A DNA stretch of 38,992 nt from Candidatus Cloacimonadota bacterium (lineage in GTDB: Bacteria > Muiribacteriota > UBA6191): the NCBI GenBank assembly GCA_002402105.1, contig NVVD01000007.1, forward strand, positions 67,318 through 106,309. The letters run 5' to 3'. The notes under the pieces were generated by a model, which was given only the letters and a program-made list of their open reading frames with translations, made no database searches and had not been told where the DNA came from. Made by a program: the position numbers and the translations under genes. This document shows, piece after piece, positions 16,176-24,364 of this stretch (the first letter of the stretch is position 1; every line of letters begins with the position of its first letter).

Positions 16176-16995
16176 TAGCCTGAATCTTTCTACTAAAATC
16201 TTTATTTTTATATTCAAAATAAGCTAATTGATCGTCAATTCCTGTTACAATAACTTTTTTAAGAGCTCTTGAACCCTTTAACTTTTGATCAACTGTATAA
16301 TAACGCTCTCCAATAATAATATACTCAGAGTTTCTTATTCCAAATTTTCCTGAAATTACAAAAGGAGGTAAAATCACCTGAACTTCTGGTTTTGAACGCC
16401 TTTTTCCTTTTTTACTTGGTGAACCAAAAGCAGATTGTCTAGATCTTCCACTAGATGAAGACCCTGAATTACTCCCAGTATTTTTTGAACGAATACCTTT
16501 TGTTCCAAAAGCTATAAATTTACCTCTTTTTGAACCGCTACCTTTTTTAAAACCCTTTTTTCTTATTTCTGTTGAGCTAAACCCAACTACATTTTCATCA
16601 ACTGATGAAATTAAATTTCTTGATAGCATCGGTTTATGGCCATCAGAATTAAAAGGATAAATAAATTGTTCAGCAATTAATTTTATGTCTCTATGTTGAT
16701 CTAAAAAATCTAATAGATTTTCAACTTTTATTTTAAGACTATTTTCTTCATCAGAAGAATCATCTCTATCAAAGTCTTCTTCTAAATCATCAAAGTCCTC
16801 TTCTTCAACTTCTTCATTAGAATCTTCTTCTGATTCTTCGTCACCTTCTTCATCTGACTCTTCATCATCTTCTGATTCTTCGTCATCTTCTAGTTCTTCA
16901 TCATCCTCAACTTCTTCTGCATATATCAAAGAAATCTCTGGAGTCACCAAAGAAGAAAATAAAAGTAAATATATAAAAAATAGTGTTCTTGTCAT
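16153..16995 (-). CDS. secreted protein with long acidic tract and PilP/GspC-like C-terminal domain
   Basis: The 280-residue precursor has a signal peptide (about residues 1-26, ending SLIYAEE). Residues 26-85 are almost purely Asp, Glu and Ser. A middle part rich in Ser, Gly, Arg and Lys (about 145-200) follows, so the mature chain is acidic then basic. The last ~75 residues (VILPPFVISGKFGIRNSEYI...ERYYTVDQKL...VIVTGIDDQLAYFEYKNK) have the beta pattern of periplasmic PilP/GspC-type domains: a stated value, a key strand, then a regulatory strand pair. That resemblance is by eye only. If right, it would connect a pilus or secretion system with the PilT-like ATPases nearby. It overlaps the convergent glycosyltransferase gene by 23 bases. 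Confidence 0.7.
   Translation of the reverse strand: MTRTLFFIYLLLFSSLVTPEISLIYAEEVEDDEELEDDEESEDDEESDEEGDEESEEDSNEEVEEEDFDDLEEDFDRDDSSDEENSLKIKVENLLDFLDQHRDIKLIAEQFIYPFNSDGHKPMLSRNLISSVDENVVGFSSTEIRKKGFKKGSGSKRGKFIAFGTKGIRSKNTGSNSGSSSSGRSRQSAFGSPSKKGKRRSKPEVQVILPPFVISGKFGIRNSEYIIIGERYYTVDQKLKGSRALKKVIVTGIDDQLAYFEYKNKDFSRKIQATKKIFGE
16760..16920 (-). repeat. GAA/GAT-rich low-complexity tract coding the acidic run
   Basis: On the plus strand this is a run of TCTTC, ATCTT and TTCAT units. On the coding strand it is an imperfect repeat of Glu, Asp and Ser codons (units like EDDEES). Such tracts expand and contract by slippage, so length may vary between strains. Confidence 0.6.
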
Positions 16996-17087
16996 GTATT
17001 ATTTCAAATCTTAATCTAATTATTTCTAATATATCAGTATATAAATAGAAACCAAAGTTTGTTTTATCTCATACTACATCGAAATAA

Positions 17088-17116
17088 TTGAAAAAAATCT
17101 GTAGCTTTTCGATAAA
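17088..17116 (+). promoter_or_regulatory. candidate sigma70 promoter of the FHA-like gene
   Basis: TTGAAA (17088-17093), a 17-base spacer and GATAAA (17111-17116) lie 29 bases before the GTG start at 17146. Confidence 0.45.
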
Positions 17117-17145
17117 ATTTACTCAATCTAGTGTAAAATAGTTTT

Positions 17146-18291
17146 GTGGAAAAAATAATAATACTACATATTCACTCTAAAAACTTAAACTTTAGCCACG
17201 AAGAAGCTCTAAATTACAACGATTGTCTGATTTTAGGTAATTCAAATAAGGTCGATATTTACATCAGAAATTTAGACCTTGCTGAAAAACAACTTCACCT
17301 TAAACTAACTCCTAGTGGATTTTTAGTCACTAATAACACAGAATCCCCTATCGATTTATTTTTAAATCAAAAAAAAATTAATAAATCTTGTTTTTTCACA
17401 AGTGAAGATCGGCTTGATTTTTCTTCAATTTCCCTAAGTTTTGAGTATCAAAGTAAAACACTTGAAAAAATTCAAACAAATCAAATAATGCCATTACACA
17501 CCATATCTGAACTCTCCTTTGAGTACTATACTAGCCACGATTTAGCTAAAAGATTTCCTCTCGCTATTTCTCCTGATCAATATATGACTAATGATGTCTA
17601 TATAAAGCTTTTATCATTTCCATTTTTATTATTATTTTCTTTATTTTTAATTTTTCCTTCTTTTAGCTCTTGTGCAATTACTTTAACTTACCTTGCCATA
17701 GCTCATACACTTGCTATTAAGTTTACAAAATCACAAATTCCAATAGGTAATTTTCGTCTCCCAATTTCACAAAAAATCAACGAACAACAAAAACAAGTCT
17801 CTAATAAAATTTTAGCCTTACCAGAGTTTGACCAAAAGTTATTGACAGATATTAAAAATGAAATTAAAAACTTTGTTAAAATTAAATTACCCCGAATTGA
17901 AAAAGATATTTTTTCGTTAAACACTTCTTTAAAGCCAGAGCTTCAACAAAAGTTAATTCACAGAGAAGCTTCCATTAAAAATCAGCTTTCTACAGTAAAA
18001 GATGAAAAATTAGAAAAACAATTAAATAAAAGCTTGAGCCTCGTCATTAAACAAGCAAAAATGCATGGAAATACTAAAAACTTATTAACAGGTCTTGTTC
18101 TTAAATTACAAGATTTTCAAATACAATTAGACCTTCTTGAAGGAACGTTAATCACTCATACTTTCAAAGATATTTCATCTGATTTTTCTGAAAAGTTTCA
18201 CGAACTTCAATCTGAAATCGACGAATATTATAACGAGTTTCAACAGTTAAATGATGGTAAAAAAACAGAAGAAAAGTTTATTGAAAATTAA
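17146..18291 (+). CDS. degenerate FHA-like / transmembrane / coiled-coil protein
   Basis: The 381-residue protein starts with GTG at 17146. Residues 1-100 have an FHA-domain rhythm (LGNSNKVDIYI near 30, HLKLTPSGFLVTNN near 51, then a late LDFSSISLSFEY). The Arg, Ser and Asn-Gly-Thr positions that bind phosphothreonine in true FHA domains are absent. Residues 154-192 are hydrophobic and make one or two membrane spans (LLLFSLFLIF, ITLTYLAIAHTLAI). From ~200 to 375 the chain is helical and charged, a probable coiled coil. So it is likely an inner-membrane protein with a cytoplasmic FHA-like head and a coiled-coil domain. Membrane-anchored FHA proteins occur in secretion systems, and the PilT-like genes 3 kb away make a structural role plausible but unproven. 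Confidence 0.72.
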   Translation: MEKIIILHIHSKNLNFSHEEALNYNDCLILGNSNKVDIYIRNLDLAEKQLHLKLTPSGFLVTNNTESPIDLFLNQKKINKSCFFTSEDRLDFSSISLSFEYQSKTLEKIQTNQIMPLHTISELSFEYYTSHDLAKRFPLAISPDQYMTNDVYIKLLSFPFLLLFSLFLIFPSFSSCAITLTYLAIAHTLAIKFTKSQIPIGNFRLPISQKINEQQKQVSNKILALPEFDQKLLTDIKNEIKNFVKIKLPRIEKDIFSLNTSLKPELQQKLIHREASIKNQLSTVKDEKLEKQLNKSLSLVIKQAKMHGNTKNLLTGLVLKLQDFQIQLDLLEGTLITHTFKDISSDFSEKFHELQSEIDEYYNEFQQLNDGKKTEEKFIEN

Positions 18292-18298
18292 ATACTAA

Positions 18299-18688
18299 CT
18301 AATCTTCAAGATACTCATAAGTACCACAAAATTTCATGTAACCTTTATTAACCTTAATCTCCTCGTAGTTACAATCATCAATAAAGTAATCATATAAAAT
18401 AACCACTACATTAGATTTTTTTGATAATTGTACCCTTTTTAATATTTCTGTTTTAAATGAGTCAAAAAATGAAAAATCTTTTAATAATGTCTCTACATCA
18501 ATTGTCCGCTTGTTTCTGATACTTGCTTCTACTAGTTCTTCGTCAATACAATCTAAGTTAAAATCACCCATAAAGTATGACTTACTATAACCGTCTTCTT
18601 GATCAAAAGCAGTCATCATATAACTATCAAATTCTTCTGTTGAATCTAAATTGCCAATCCACAAAGATAAAGTTTTTTTATTTTTCAT
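18299..18688 (-). CDS. Imm22-like immunity family protein
   Basis: The 129-residue protein resembles immunity family 22: a LSLWIGNLDSTEEFDSYM opening, FMGDFNLDCIDEELVEAS in the first third, an FSFFDSF helix in the middle and VVVILYDYF near residue 95. Imm22 proteins are predicted cytoplasmic antidotes for secreted polymorphic toxins. No toxin gene is recognisable beside it. It begins 15 bases after tldE with a purine-rich ribosome site (GAGAG), so it is most likely the third gene of the tldD-tldE operon. It is convergent with the FHA-like gene, 7 bases apart. The family call is from memory of the pattern and should be checked by a profile search. Confidence 0.68.
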   Translation of the reverse strand: MKNKKTLSLWIGNLDSTEEFDSYMMTAFDQEDGYSKSYFMGDFNLDCIDEELVEASIRNKRTIDVETLLKDFSFFDSFKTEILKRVQLSKKSNVVVILYDYFIDDCNYEEIKVNKGYMKFCGTYEYLED

Positions 18689-18703
18689 TTTCTCTCTTTT
18701 ATT

Positions 18704-20026
18704 TTAGCTAAAGCTAAAGCCCTCTACCTTAATTGCAGGGACACTTAAACGACCAAAACCTCGAAGACTCCAGCATTCTTTTGACAGAGCAACAATAGAG
18801 TTAAAGATTCTTGGCAATGACTCGTTATATCTCATATTATTTATACCAGAAACTAGCTTACCATCTTCTATTAAAAAAGTGCCATCACGAGTCATACCAG
18901 TTAAAGTCAATTGACCAGGGTCAATCAAGTTATCATAAAAAAATCGAGTAACTAAAATACCTTTTTTAGTAGATTTTACCATTTCATCAACACTACTATC
19001 TCCACCTAATAGACATAAATTTAAAGGCAGAGGCCCTGATCTACTAGGGTAAGGTAAAGCATGACCTGTATCTGTTTTACCCATTTTTCTAGCAGTTACT
19101 CTATCCAGTACAGGCCCATTAAATATACCGTTTTCAACTAAATCTATACTAGATTTTTTTATTCCATCATAATCAAAAGAAGAACCAAAACTCTGATCAA
19201 AAGAAAAGTCATCTTTAATATTTATATTACTTCCGAAAACTTTATCACCAATTTTATCTGTAAAAAATGATCTTTTTTCTTGTACAGAAAGCCCACCAAA
19301 GCCAGCATATCCTAAAAAGAATAATAAGCTTTGTACAGCAGGTGGCTCTAAAATCACAGTATATTCACCAGCATCTATTGTTTTTGGATTTTCACTTAAA
19401 AGAGCTTTTTGTAAGGATATTTTATACAACTCACTTGGACTAATGTCAGATAATTTATGTGAATGGTATTCAGACCAACCAGTACCACCATTTGGTGTCA
19501 TAATTGAAAAAGTAAAGCTACAATCTGTATTTATATGGTATCTAAACATACCATTTTGATTGGCAATAGCACTGATTGAATCACCATGTGAAAAAGCACC
19601 TGCAATTTCAACATTTTTTGATTTTGCATCTTCAAAAATCTCACTTAATTCATTCAATTTTTCTTCAAAACAAGAGTCGATAGTTTCTTCACAATAAAAC
19701 TTATCATCAATGACCTCATTATTTTCATCTAAAAAGCCTTCCCAATCTGGGTCTTCGGCCTGATGTTTTGAAATAAAGGTAGCATTATGAATCGCTTTTT
19801 CTACATCTTCCCCATAAAATCTATTAGAACTAGCATTACCAACTTTTTTACCATCTGCAACTTGAACTTTTAAAGTATACTCTTTATTTAGCATATTTTG
19901 ATAAACTGTATTTTTACCGATTCTTGCTAATTGCTCTTTTCCACCTGATAAAATAACCTGAGTTGGATTCTCTGATTTCTCTAAAGTCTCCTTAAAGACT
20001 TTTTTAGTATTTTCTACACTAATCAT
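18704..20026 (-). CDS. tldE: TldE/PmbA-family subunit of the TldD-TldE protease
   Basis: The 440-residue protein matches the PmbA/TldE branch: YTLKVQVADGKKVGNASSNR near 50, the long beta-rich centre with EYTVILEPPAVQSLLFFLG near 223, and the C-terminal DNLIDPGQLTLTGMTRDGTF. It has no HExxxH motif, as expected for the non-catalytic partner. With TldD it forms a heterodimeric zinc protease that cuts unfolded peptides; in E. coli it matures microcin B17 and degrades the CcdA antitoxin. The ATG overlaps the tldD stop (ATGA) and has GGAG seven bases upstream. Length is normal. Confidence 0.93.
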   Translation of the reverse strand: MISVENTKKVFKETLEKSENPTQVILSGGKEQLARIGKNTVYQNMLNKEYTLKVQVADGKKVGNASSNRFYGEDVEKAIHNATFISKHQAEDPDWEGFLDENNEVIDDKFYCEETIDSCFEEKLNELSEIFEDAKSKNVEIAGAFSHGDSISAIANQNGMFRYHINTDCSFTFSIMTPNGGTGWSEYHSHKLSDISPSELYKISLQKALLSENPKTIDAGEYTVILEPPAVQSLLFFLGYAGFGGLSVQEKRSFFTDKIGDKVFGSNINIKDDFSFDQSFGSSFDYDGIKKSSIDLVENGIFNGPVLDRVTARKMGKTDTGHALPYPSRSGPLPLNLCLLGGDSSVDEMVKSTKKGILVTRFFYDNLIDPGQLTLTGMTRDGTFLIEDGKLVSGINNMRYNESLPRIFNSIVALSKECWSLRGFGRLSVPAIKVEGFSFS

Positions 20027-21468
20027 TTTGAAACTCCTACTCTAACGTCATTAAATTTTGCATAAGATACTCCATGACCCACACGAATCACTTGCATTGG
20101 TTGACCTTTTCCACAATTTGGAGTGCCCCAAATTTTCCATTCTTTTTTAGAAGCTACACCTTCACAGTTTCCCCAAAACTCTGGAGTTATACCTGTGTAA
20201 GTTGGATTTTTAACCATTTGAGTGATTTTTCCATTTTCAATTAACCATCCAAGCTCTGAACCAAACTGAAAATTCCATCTTTTATCATCAATTGACCATG
20301 AACGATTATCACACATGAAAACCCCTCTTTTTGTTGATGATATTAATTCTTCTAAAGTTTCATTACCTGGTAATAAATGTACATTTGTCATTCTAACAAT
20401 CGGTATATTATACCAACCTTGAGCACGACAAGCCCCATTTGATTTACCATTTTCAAATTTTGCAGAGTCTCTTGATTTTAAATACCCAACAAAGTCACCA
20501 TTTTTAACCAAATGAGACATTGAGCACTCAACTCCTTCATCATCATATTTAGCCGAACCAATAGCATTATAAGTTGTACCATCTTGCACTAAATTAACTT
20601 TATCTGAACCATATTTATAATTTTTCCATTTATCTAATGTTAAAAAACTTGTACCAGCAAAGTTTGCTTCATAGCCAAGTACTCTATCAAGTTCTACTGC
20701 ATGACCACAAGACTCATGTACCTGCAAAACAAGCTGTGAACCTCCAAGTATTAAATCCATTTTTTCAGAGGGACAAAGTATAGCTTTATGAAGCTCAATA
20801 ACTTCTTTTCCTAGTCTAGGAGCCTCTTTTAATAAATCTATCTCTTTTATAAATTCATAGCCCGCCATATTATGATTTCCACGATGAGCAGAAGGGTATG
20901 ATCTTTGTTGCACCTCTCCGCCAAGTAAGGATATACAAGAAATTCCCCCACCTGATTGTACAAATTTTTGAGAAATTTCACTGCCTTCACTATCCATATA
21001 CAATCTATCTTCTCTAATAAAATCAAGACCAGCATTAGTAATTGCAACTCCACCTACTCTTGACATTTCTTCACAGCATTTCATTAAAAGCTCTAGTTTT
21101 TCTTCTAGTGGAACTTTAAAAGGGTCAATTTCAAATTTAGACTGCCATGCATCTTCAACAACGGACTTTGGAGCTAAATCAATGTTATCTCCTGAAACTT
21201 TATTGGATGCTTTAGCCAAGTCAACTGCTCTTTTTACAACTGTCTCCATACGAGCTGCATCATCAATATCAGGATTTGAAGCAAAGCCCCAAGCACCCTT
21301 ATATAAAACACGAATACCCACTCCATAATCGCTATGGTAGTCTACTCCTTGAACCTGACCATTTTTAACTGAGATGCTCTCAGAATCAAATTTACTATAT
21401 CTAATATCAGCATAATCTGCCCCCATAGATAAAGCTAAATTAATTGCTTTTTTTAATAAAGTTTTCAT
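20023..21468 (-). CDS. tldD: TldD-family zinc protease subunit
   Basis: The 481-residue protein carries the catalytic HESCGHAVELD, with HExxxH at 251-256, and the third zinc ligand motif NCGKGQP near residue 453. The N-terminal part (GADYADIRYSKFDSESISVK) matches TldD, as does SRDSAKFENGKSNG in the C-terminal half. It is the active half of the TldD-TldE peptidase, acting in the cytoplasm on unfolded or small peptides. First gene of an operon with tldE and the Imm22-like gene. The ATG has GAGGA seven bases upstream. I see no clear -35/-10 pair for it in the 230 bases upstream. Confidence 0.95.
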   Translation of the reverse strand: MKTLLKKAINLALSMGADYADIRYSKFDSESISVKNGQVQGVDYHSDYGVGIRVLYKGAWGFASNPDIDDAARMETVVKRAVDLAKASNKVSGDNIDLAPKSVVEDAWQSKFEIDPFKVPLEEKLELLMKCCEEMSRVGGVAITNAGLDFIREDRLYMDSEGSEISQKFVQSGGGISCISLLGGEVQQRSYPSAHRGNHNMAGYEFIKEIDLLKEAPRLGKEVIELHKAILCPSEKMDLILGGSQLVLQVHESCGHAVELDRVLGYEANFAGTSFLTLDKWKNYKYGSDKVNLVQDGTTYNAIGSAKYDDEGVECSMSHLVKNGDFVGYLKSRDSAKFENGKSNGACRAQGWYNIPIVRMTNVHLLPGNETLEELISSTKRGVFMCDNRSWSIDDKRWNFQFGSELGWLIENGKITQMVKNPTYTGITPEFWGNCEGVASKKEWKIWGTPNCGKGQPMQVIRVGHGVSYAKFNDVRVGVSK

Positions 21469-21614
21469 TTTTTCCTCAGATATATTAGTAAGCTACCTTT
21501 AGTTTAGCTATAAGATATACTTTATTTTTAAATTTATGCTATTTATTTATCATTAAATTATCATCATTTACAAGCGAATCTCACAAATCAAATCAAATAG
21601 TTTTACAAAAAGTC

Positions 21615-21642
21615 TTGACACTTTTTATAAGTGTTTCATAAT
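21615..21642 (+). promoter_or_regulatory. near-consensus sigma70 promoter with embedded dyad
   Basis: A perfect TTGACA (21615-21620), a 16-base spacer and CATAAT (21637-21642) lie about 58 bases before the ATG at 21701. A perfect inverted repeat ACACTT-TTTAT-AAGTGT (21618-21634) overlaps the -35 box and the spacer, the usual place for a repressor operator. Confidence 0.7.
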
Positions 21643-21700
21643 TAAGATGTAGATTAAATATATTTTTAGTATTCAAATTTTTAACTTTGGAGAATATATC

Positions 21701-21913
21701 ATGACTGATTTTCAAAAAAACTCAATAACTTGGCTCTTACAACTCGGAAAATCTGCGTCTTTATATTATGGTAAATTAAGCTCTCCATATCAAATTTTTA
21801 ACTCCGAGCAAGATGCAAATTTTTATATTAAAGACCATCGACTCGGTCATGAATATAAAGCAGTTGTAGCAAATGATAAACTTCTTGAAAGCTATTATAG
21901 TACTTGTTTTTAA
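21701..21913 (+). CDS. 70-residue orphan protein, strongly expressed unit
   Basis: A small soluble protein (MTDFQKNSITWLLQLGKSAS...) without signal peptide, membrane span or motif that I recognise. The centre has YQIFNSEQDANFYIKDHRLG and the end is aromatic (YKAVV...ESYYSTCF), with one Cys near the C-terminus. The gene is clearly real: near-consensus promoter, GGAG ribosome site nine bases before the ATG, and a strong terminator 26 bases after the stop. This makes it a monocistronic unit likely to be abundant, or abundant when the dyad in its promoter is unoccupied. Function is unknown; a small stress or binding protein is possible. Confidence 0.8.
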   Translation: MTDFQKNSITWLLQLGKSASLYYGKLSSPYQIFNSEQDANFYIKDHRLGHEYKAVVANDKLLESYYSTCF

Positions 21914-21938
21914 ACTTAAAATTCTATATTAAAAAAAT

Positions 21939-21977
21939 AAACCCCCATTGAACTTTTGTTTAATGGGGGTTTTTTAT
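21939..21977. terminator. strong intrinsic terminator, bidirectional
   Basis: An 11-bp perfect stem (21939-21949 and 21962-21972, core ACCCCCATT/AATGGGGGT) with a 12-base loop is flanked by A-rich and T-rich runs on both sides. It serves the plus-strand 70-residue gene and the convergent OPT transporter gene. Confidence 0.92.
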
Positions 21978-22023
21978 TAAACTCGAAAGCTTCAAAATAA
22001 TTGAAACCCTCAAGTTAGATTTA

Positions 22024-24213
22024 TTATTCTTTAATGGGTCTCACTATCCAAATTAAAGATAATGCCAGTAGTAAAAAAGCAAAAACACCTTTGTTTGTAG
22101 CATTTGGGACATGAGATGAAATATCAAGTTTATCACCATTGACACTAACCCATTTTTTATCCCATTTTTTTATAGGAATAGATTTAGTATATAGTTTATC
22201 TTTATTAGTCCATTGAACATGAATCTCTTTTACTTCTTTATCTGTTTTAAATGCTAAAGCACTAGAAGAATAACTTCCTATAATATCTTTTTTATCTACT
22301 TTAATTTTATGTTGAGATGAGTCAACAAAAACAACTCCAGGCCTTTTTAAAGTTTGACCAATTCCAGCTATGAAACCAGAGTCTCCTCTCATTGAAACAA
22401 TTCCCGCAATAAATAAACCAACTAAAGCAGCACCTGCGATTAAACCTGAGCAATATAAAACCCCAGCCTCTCGCCTATTTTCTTGTTTAGGGTCTTTCTT
22501 TGAATAATCAACCCACATTCTGATTAATCCACCAATCATGATTGGTACTGATAATGACATAGGCAAATATAAACCAACAGCAAAAGCCAAAGAGTTAATG
22601 CCTAACATTTCTATAAAAATTGATATAAATACACCAGACATTACTAGCGCCCAAGGTAAAGTATCTCCCATAACCCCATCTACCACAATTTTCATTAAGT
22701 TAGCTTGAGGAGCTGGATATTCTCCAGAAACAATTCCATCTTTCAATAAATACATTACAGAACCCATTGTTAATCCAGCAGCCACTACCCCAATAAATTC
22801 TCCTATTTGTTGTTTTTTTGGAGTTGCTCCAATTAAAAAACCTGTTTTTAAATCTTGAGAGGTATCACCAGCAATAGCAGCAGCAATACAAACAAAAGCA
22901 CCCACGCTTAAAACCGCAATATTTACATTTTCCATCCCACCTAAACCTGCTGCTAAAAAAGCCATGCAAGTTAAAATTAAAGTAGCGATAGTCATTCCTG
23001 AAATTGGATTTGATGAAGAACCTAAAAGCCCTACAATACGAGAAGAAACAGTCACAAAAAAGAAAGAAAATACAACAACCAAAACAGCTGCTATCATTCC
23101 AGCCATAATATTTGACTTAAAAACCGTAGAACATAAATAAACTGCTATAGCTACAGATAAAAATAAAGATCCAAATAAAATTAAAGTCATTGGTAAATCT
23201 TTTTGAGTACGCTTTTCTTCTACATTAGAACCAGTAGTTAGTCCTTTAACACCAGCAACAAAACTCTGAACAATTACTGGTATTGATTTAAATAAAGAGA
23301 AAATCCCAGCAAAAGCAACGCCACCAGCTCCAATATATCTAACATATTTTGACCAAATTGCCCATTCGCCCATATCTTTTAAAGCCACTGCTGTTTCTGG
23401 ATAAATTGCTACTCCAATATGTTGTCCAAACATCATAATTAATGGAATCAAAACAAACCAACCGAGTAATCCTCCAGCAAACATAATTGCAGCTATTCGG
23501 GGGCCTACAATATAACCAACTCCTAAAAGTTCAGGTGTAATTTCAGCTGCAAGTAACATACCTGAAAGCTTACTCGAAATTGCTTTAAAATGAAACTCTG
23601 GGTCTTTTGCCCATAAAGCAAAAGTATCATTATTCATTAAAAATTGATAAATTCCACCTAAACCCATTCCATAAAAAAGAGGCTTTGCTCTTGAAACATC
23701 ACCTTGTCCTGCAATTAAAACTTCTGCACAAGCTGTACCTTCTGGGTAGGGTAATTTGCCATGTTCTTCAACAATTAAATACTTTCTAAGAGGTATCATA
23801 AACAATACCCCCATAACTCCACCTAAAATAGATATAACAATAATTTCAAACTGAGAAGGGCTTAAATCCCAAAGAAAAAAAGCAGGTATCGTAAAACAAA
23901 CTCCTGCAGCTAATGACTCCCCAGCAGACCCAATTGTTTGAACCATATTTGTCTCTAAAATTGTGCCACTTCTAAGTACCTTAAAAATTGCTACTGCCAT
24001 AACTGCAGCTGGAATAGAAGCGGAGACCGTCAATCCAACTCTTAAACCAAGATATGCATTTGCAGCTCCAAAAACAGCTCCTATTAATGCCCCAATGATG
24101 ATTGCCTTCATCGTTAATTCTGGCATATTTTCTTCTGCCTCAACAAATGGTGGATACTCATTACCATCGATAATTTCGTATGCCTTTGGCGATAAACCTT
24201 TTTTCTCTTCCAT
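22024..24213 (-). CDS. OPT-family oligopeptide transporter with extra C-terminal soluble insert
   Basis: The 729-residue inner-membrane protein has many hydrophobic segments and the OPT hallmarks: LTMKAIIIGALIGAVFGAANAYLGLRVG near 33, AEVLIAGQGD near 165, SSSNPISGMTIATLILT near 397 and TPKKQQIGEFIG near 475. OPT carriers move oligopeptides or metal chelates with protons. It is longer than the usual bacterial form: after the penultimate membrane segments, residues ~610-705 form a soluble, Lys-rich beta-like region (HKIKVDKKDIIGSY, EVKEIHVQWTNKDK, KWVSVNGDKLDI) before the last hydrophobic helix. GAGG lies upstream of the ATG. Single gene, with its own promoter and the shared terminator at 21939. 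Confidence 0.92.
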   Translation of the reverse strand: MEEKKGLSPKAYEIIDGNEYPPFVEAEENMPELTMKAIIIGALIGAVFGAANAYLGLRVGLTVSASIPAAVMAVAIFKVLRSGTILETNMVQTIGSAGESLAAGVCFTIPAFFLWDLSPSQFEIIVISILGGVMGVLFMIPLRKYLIVEEHGKLPYPEGTACAEVLIAGQGDVSRAKPLFYGMGLGGIYQFLMNNDTFALWAKDPEFHFKAISSKLSGMLLAAEITPELLGVGYIVGPRIAAIMFAGGLLGWFVLIPLIMMFGQHIGVAIYPETAVALKDMGEWAIWSKYVRYIGAGGVAFAGIFSLFKSIPVIVQSFVAGVKGLTTGSNVEEKRTQKDLPMTLILFGSLFLSVAIAVYLCSTVFKSNIMAGMIAAVLVVVFSFFFVTVSSRIVGLLGSSSNPISGMTIATLILTCMAFLAAGLGGMENVNIAVLSVGAFVCIAAAIAGDTSQDLKTGFLIGATPKKQQIGEFIGVVAAGLTMGSVMYLLKDGIVSGEYPAPQANLMKIVVDGVMGDTLPWALVMSGVFISIFIEMLGINSLAFAVGLYLPMSLSVPIMIGGLIRMWVDYSKKDPKQENRREAGVLYCSGLIAGAALVGLFIAGIVSMRGDSGFIAGIGQTLKRPGVVFVDSSQHKIKVDKKDIIGSYSSSALAFKTDKEVKEIHVQWTNKDKLYTKSIPIKKWDKKWVSVNGDKLDISSHVPNATNKGVFAFLLLALSLIWIVRPIKE

Positions 24214-24251
24214 ATAAATCCTCTTCGCTCATTTTTTATTTAAAACACTGA

Positions 24252-24279
24252 ATTTTAACCATATTATTGTAAGTGTCAA
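24252..24279 (-). promoter_or_regulatory. sigma70 promoter of the OPT transporter gene
   Basis: Minus-strand TTGACA (24274-24279), a 16-base spacer and TAAAAT (24252-24257) lie about 39 bases before the ATG at 24213. Confidence 0.65.
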
Positions 24280-24321
24280 TCTTTTTACTTAACTATTGTC
24301 GACTCTTATTATTTTGTGGAG

Positions 24322-24327
24322 TATAAT
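24322..24327 (+). promoter_or_regulatory. possible -10 box (TATAAT) for pgk
   Basis: A perfect TATAAT lies 37 bases before the pgk ATG. The nearest -35-like element, TTGTCG (24296-24301), is 20 bases away, so the assignment is weak. Confidence 0.4.
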
Positions 24328-24364
24328 GGCCACATATCATTCATCGCCTTATTTGGAGCAAAAT

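Noticed and set aside
20847-21053. Second minus-strand frame within tldD
   Set aside because: Out-of-frame shadow of a conserved gene.
24296-24364. Earlier TTG or ATG starts for pgk
   Set aside because: The added residues have no family counterpart; ATG 24365 has the GGAG site.
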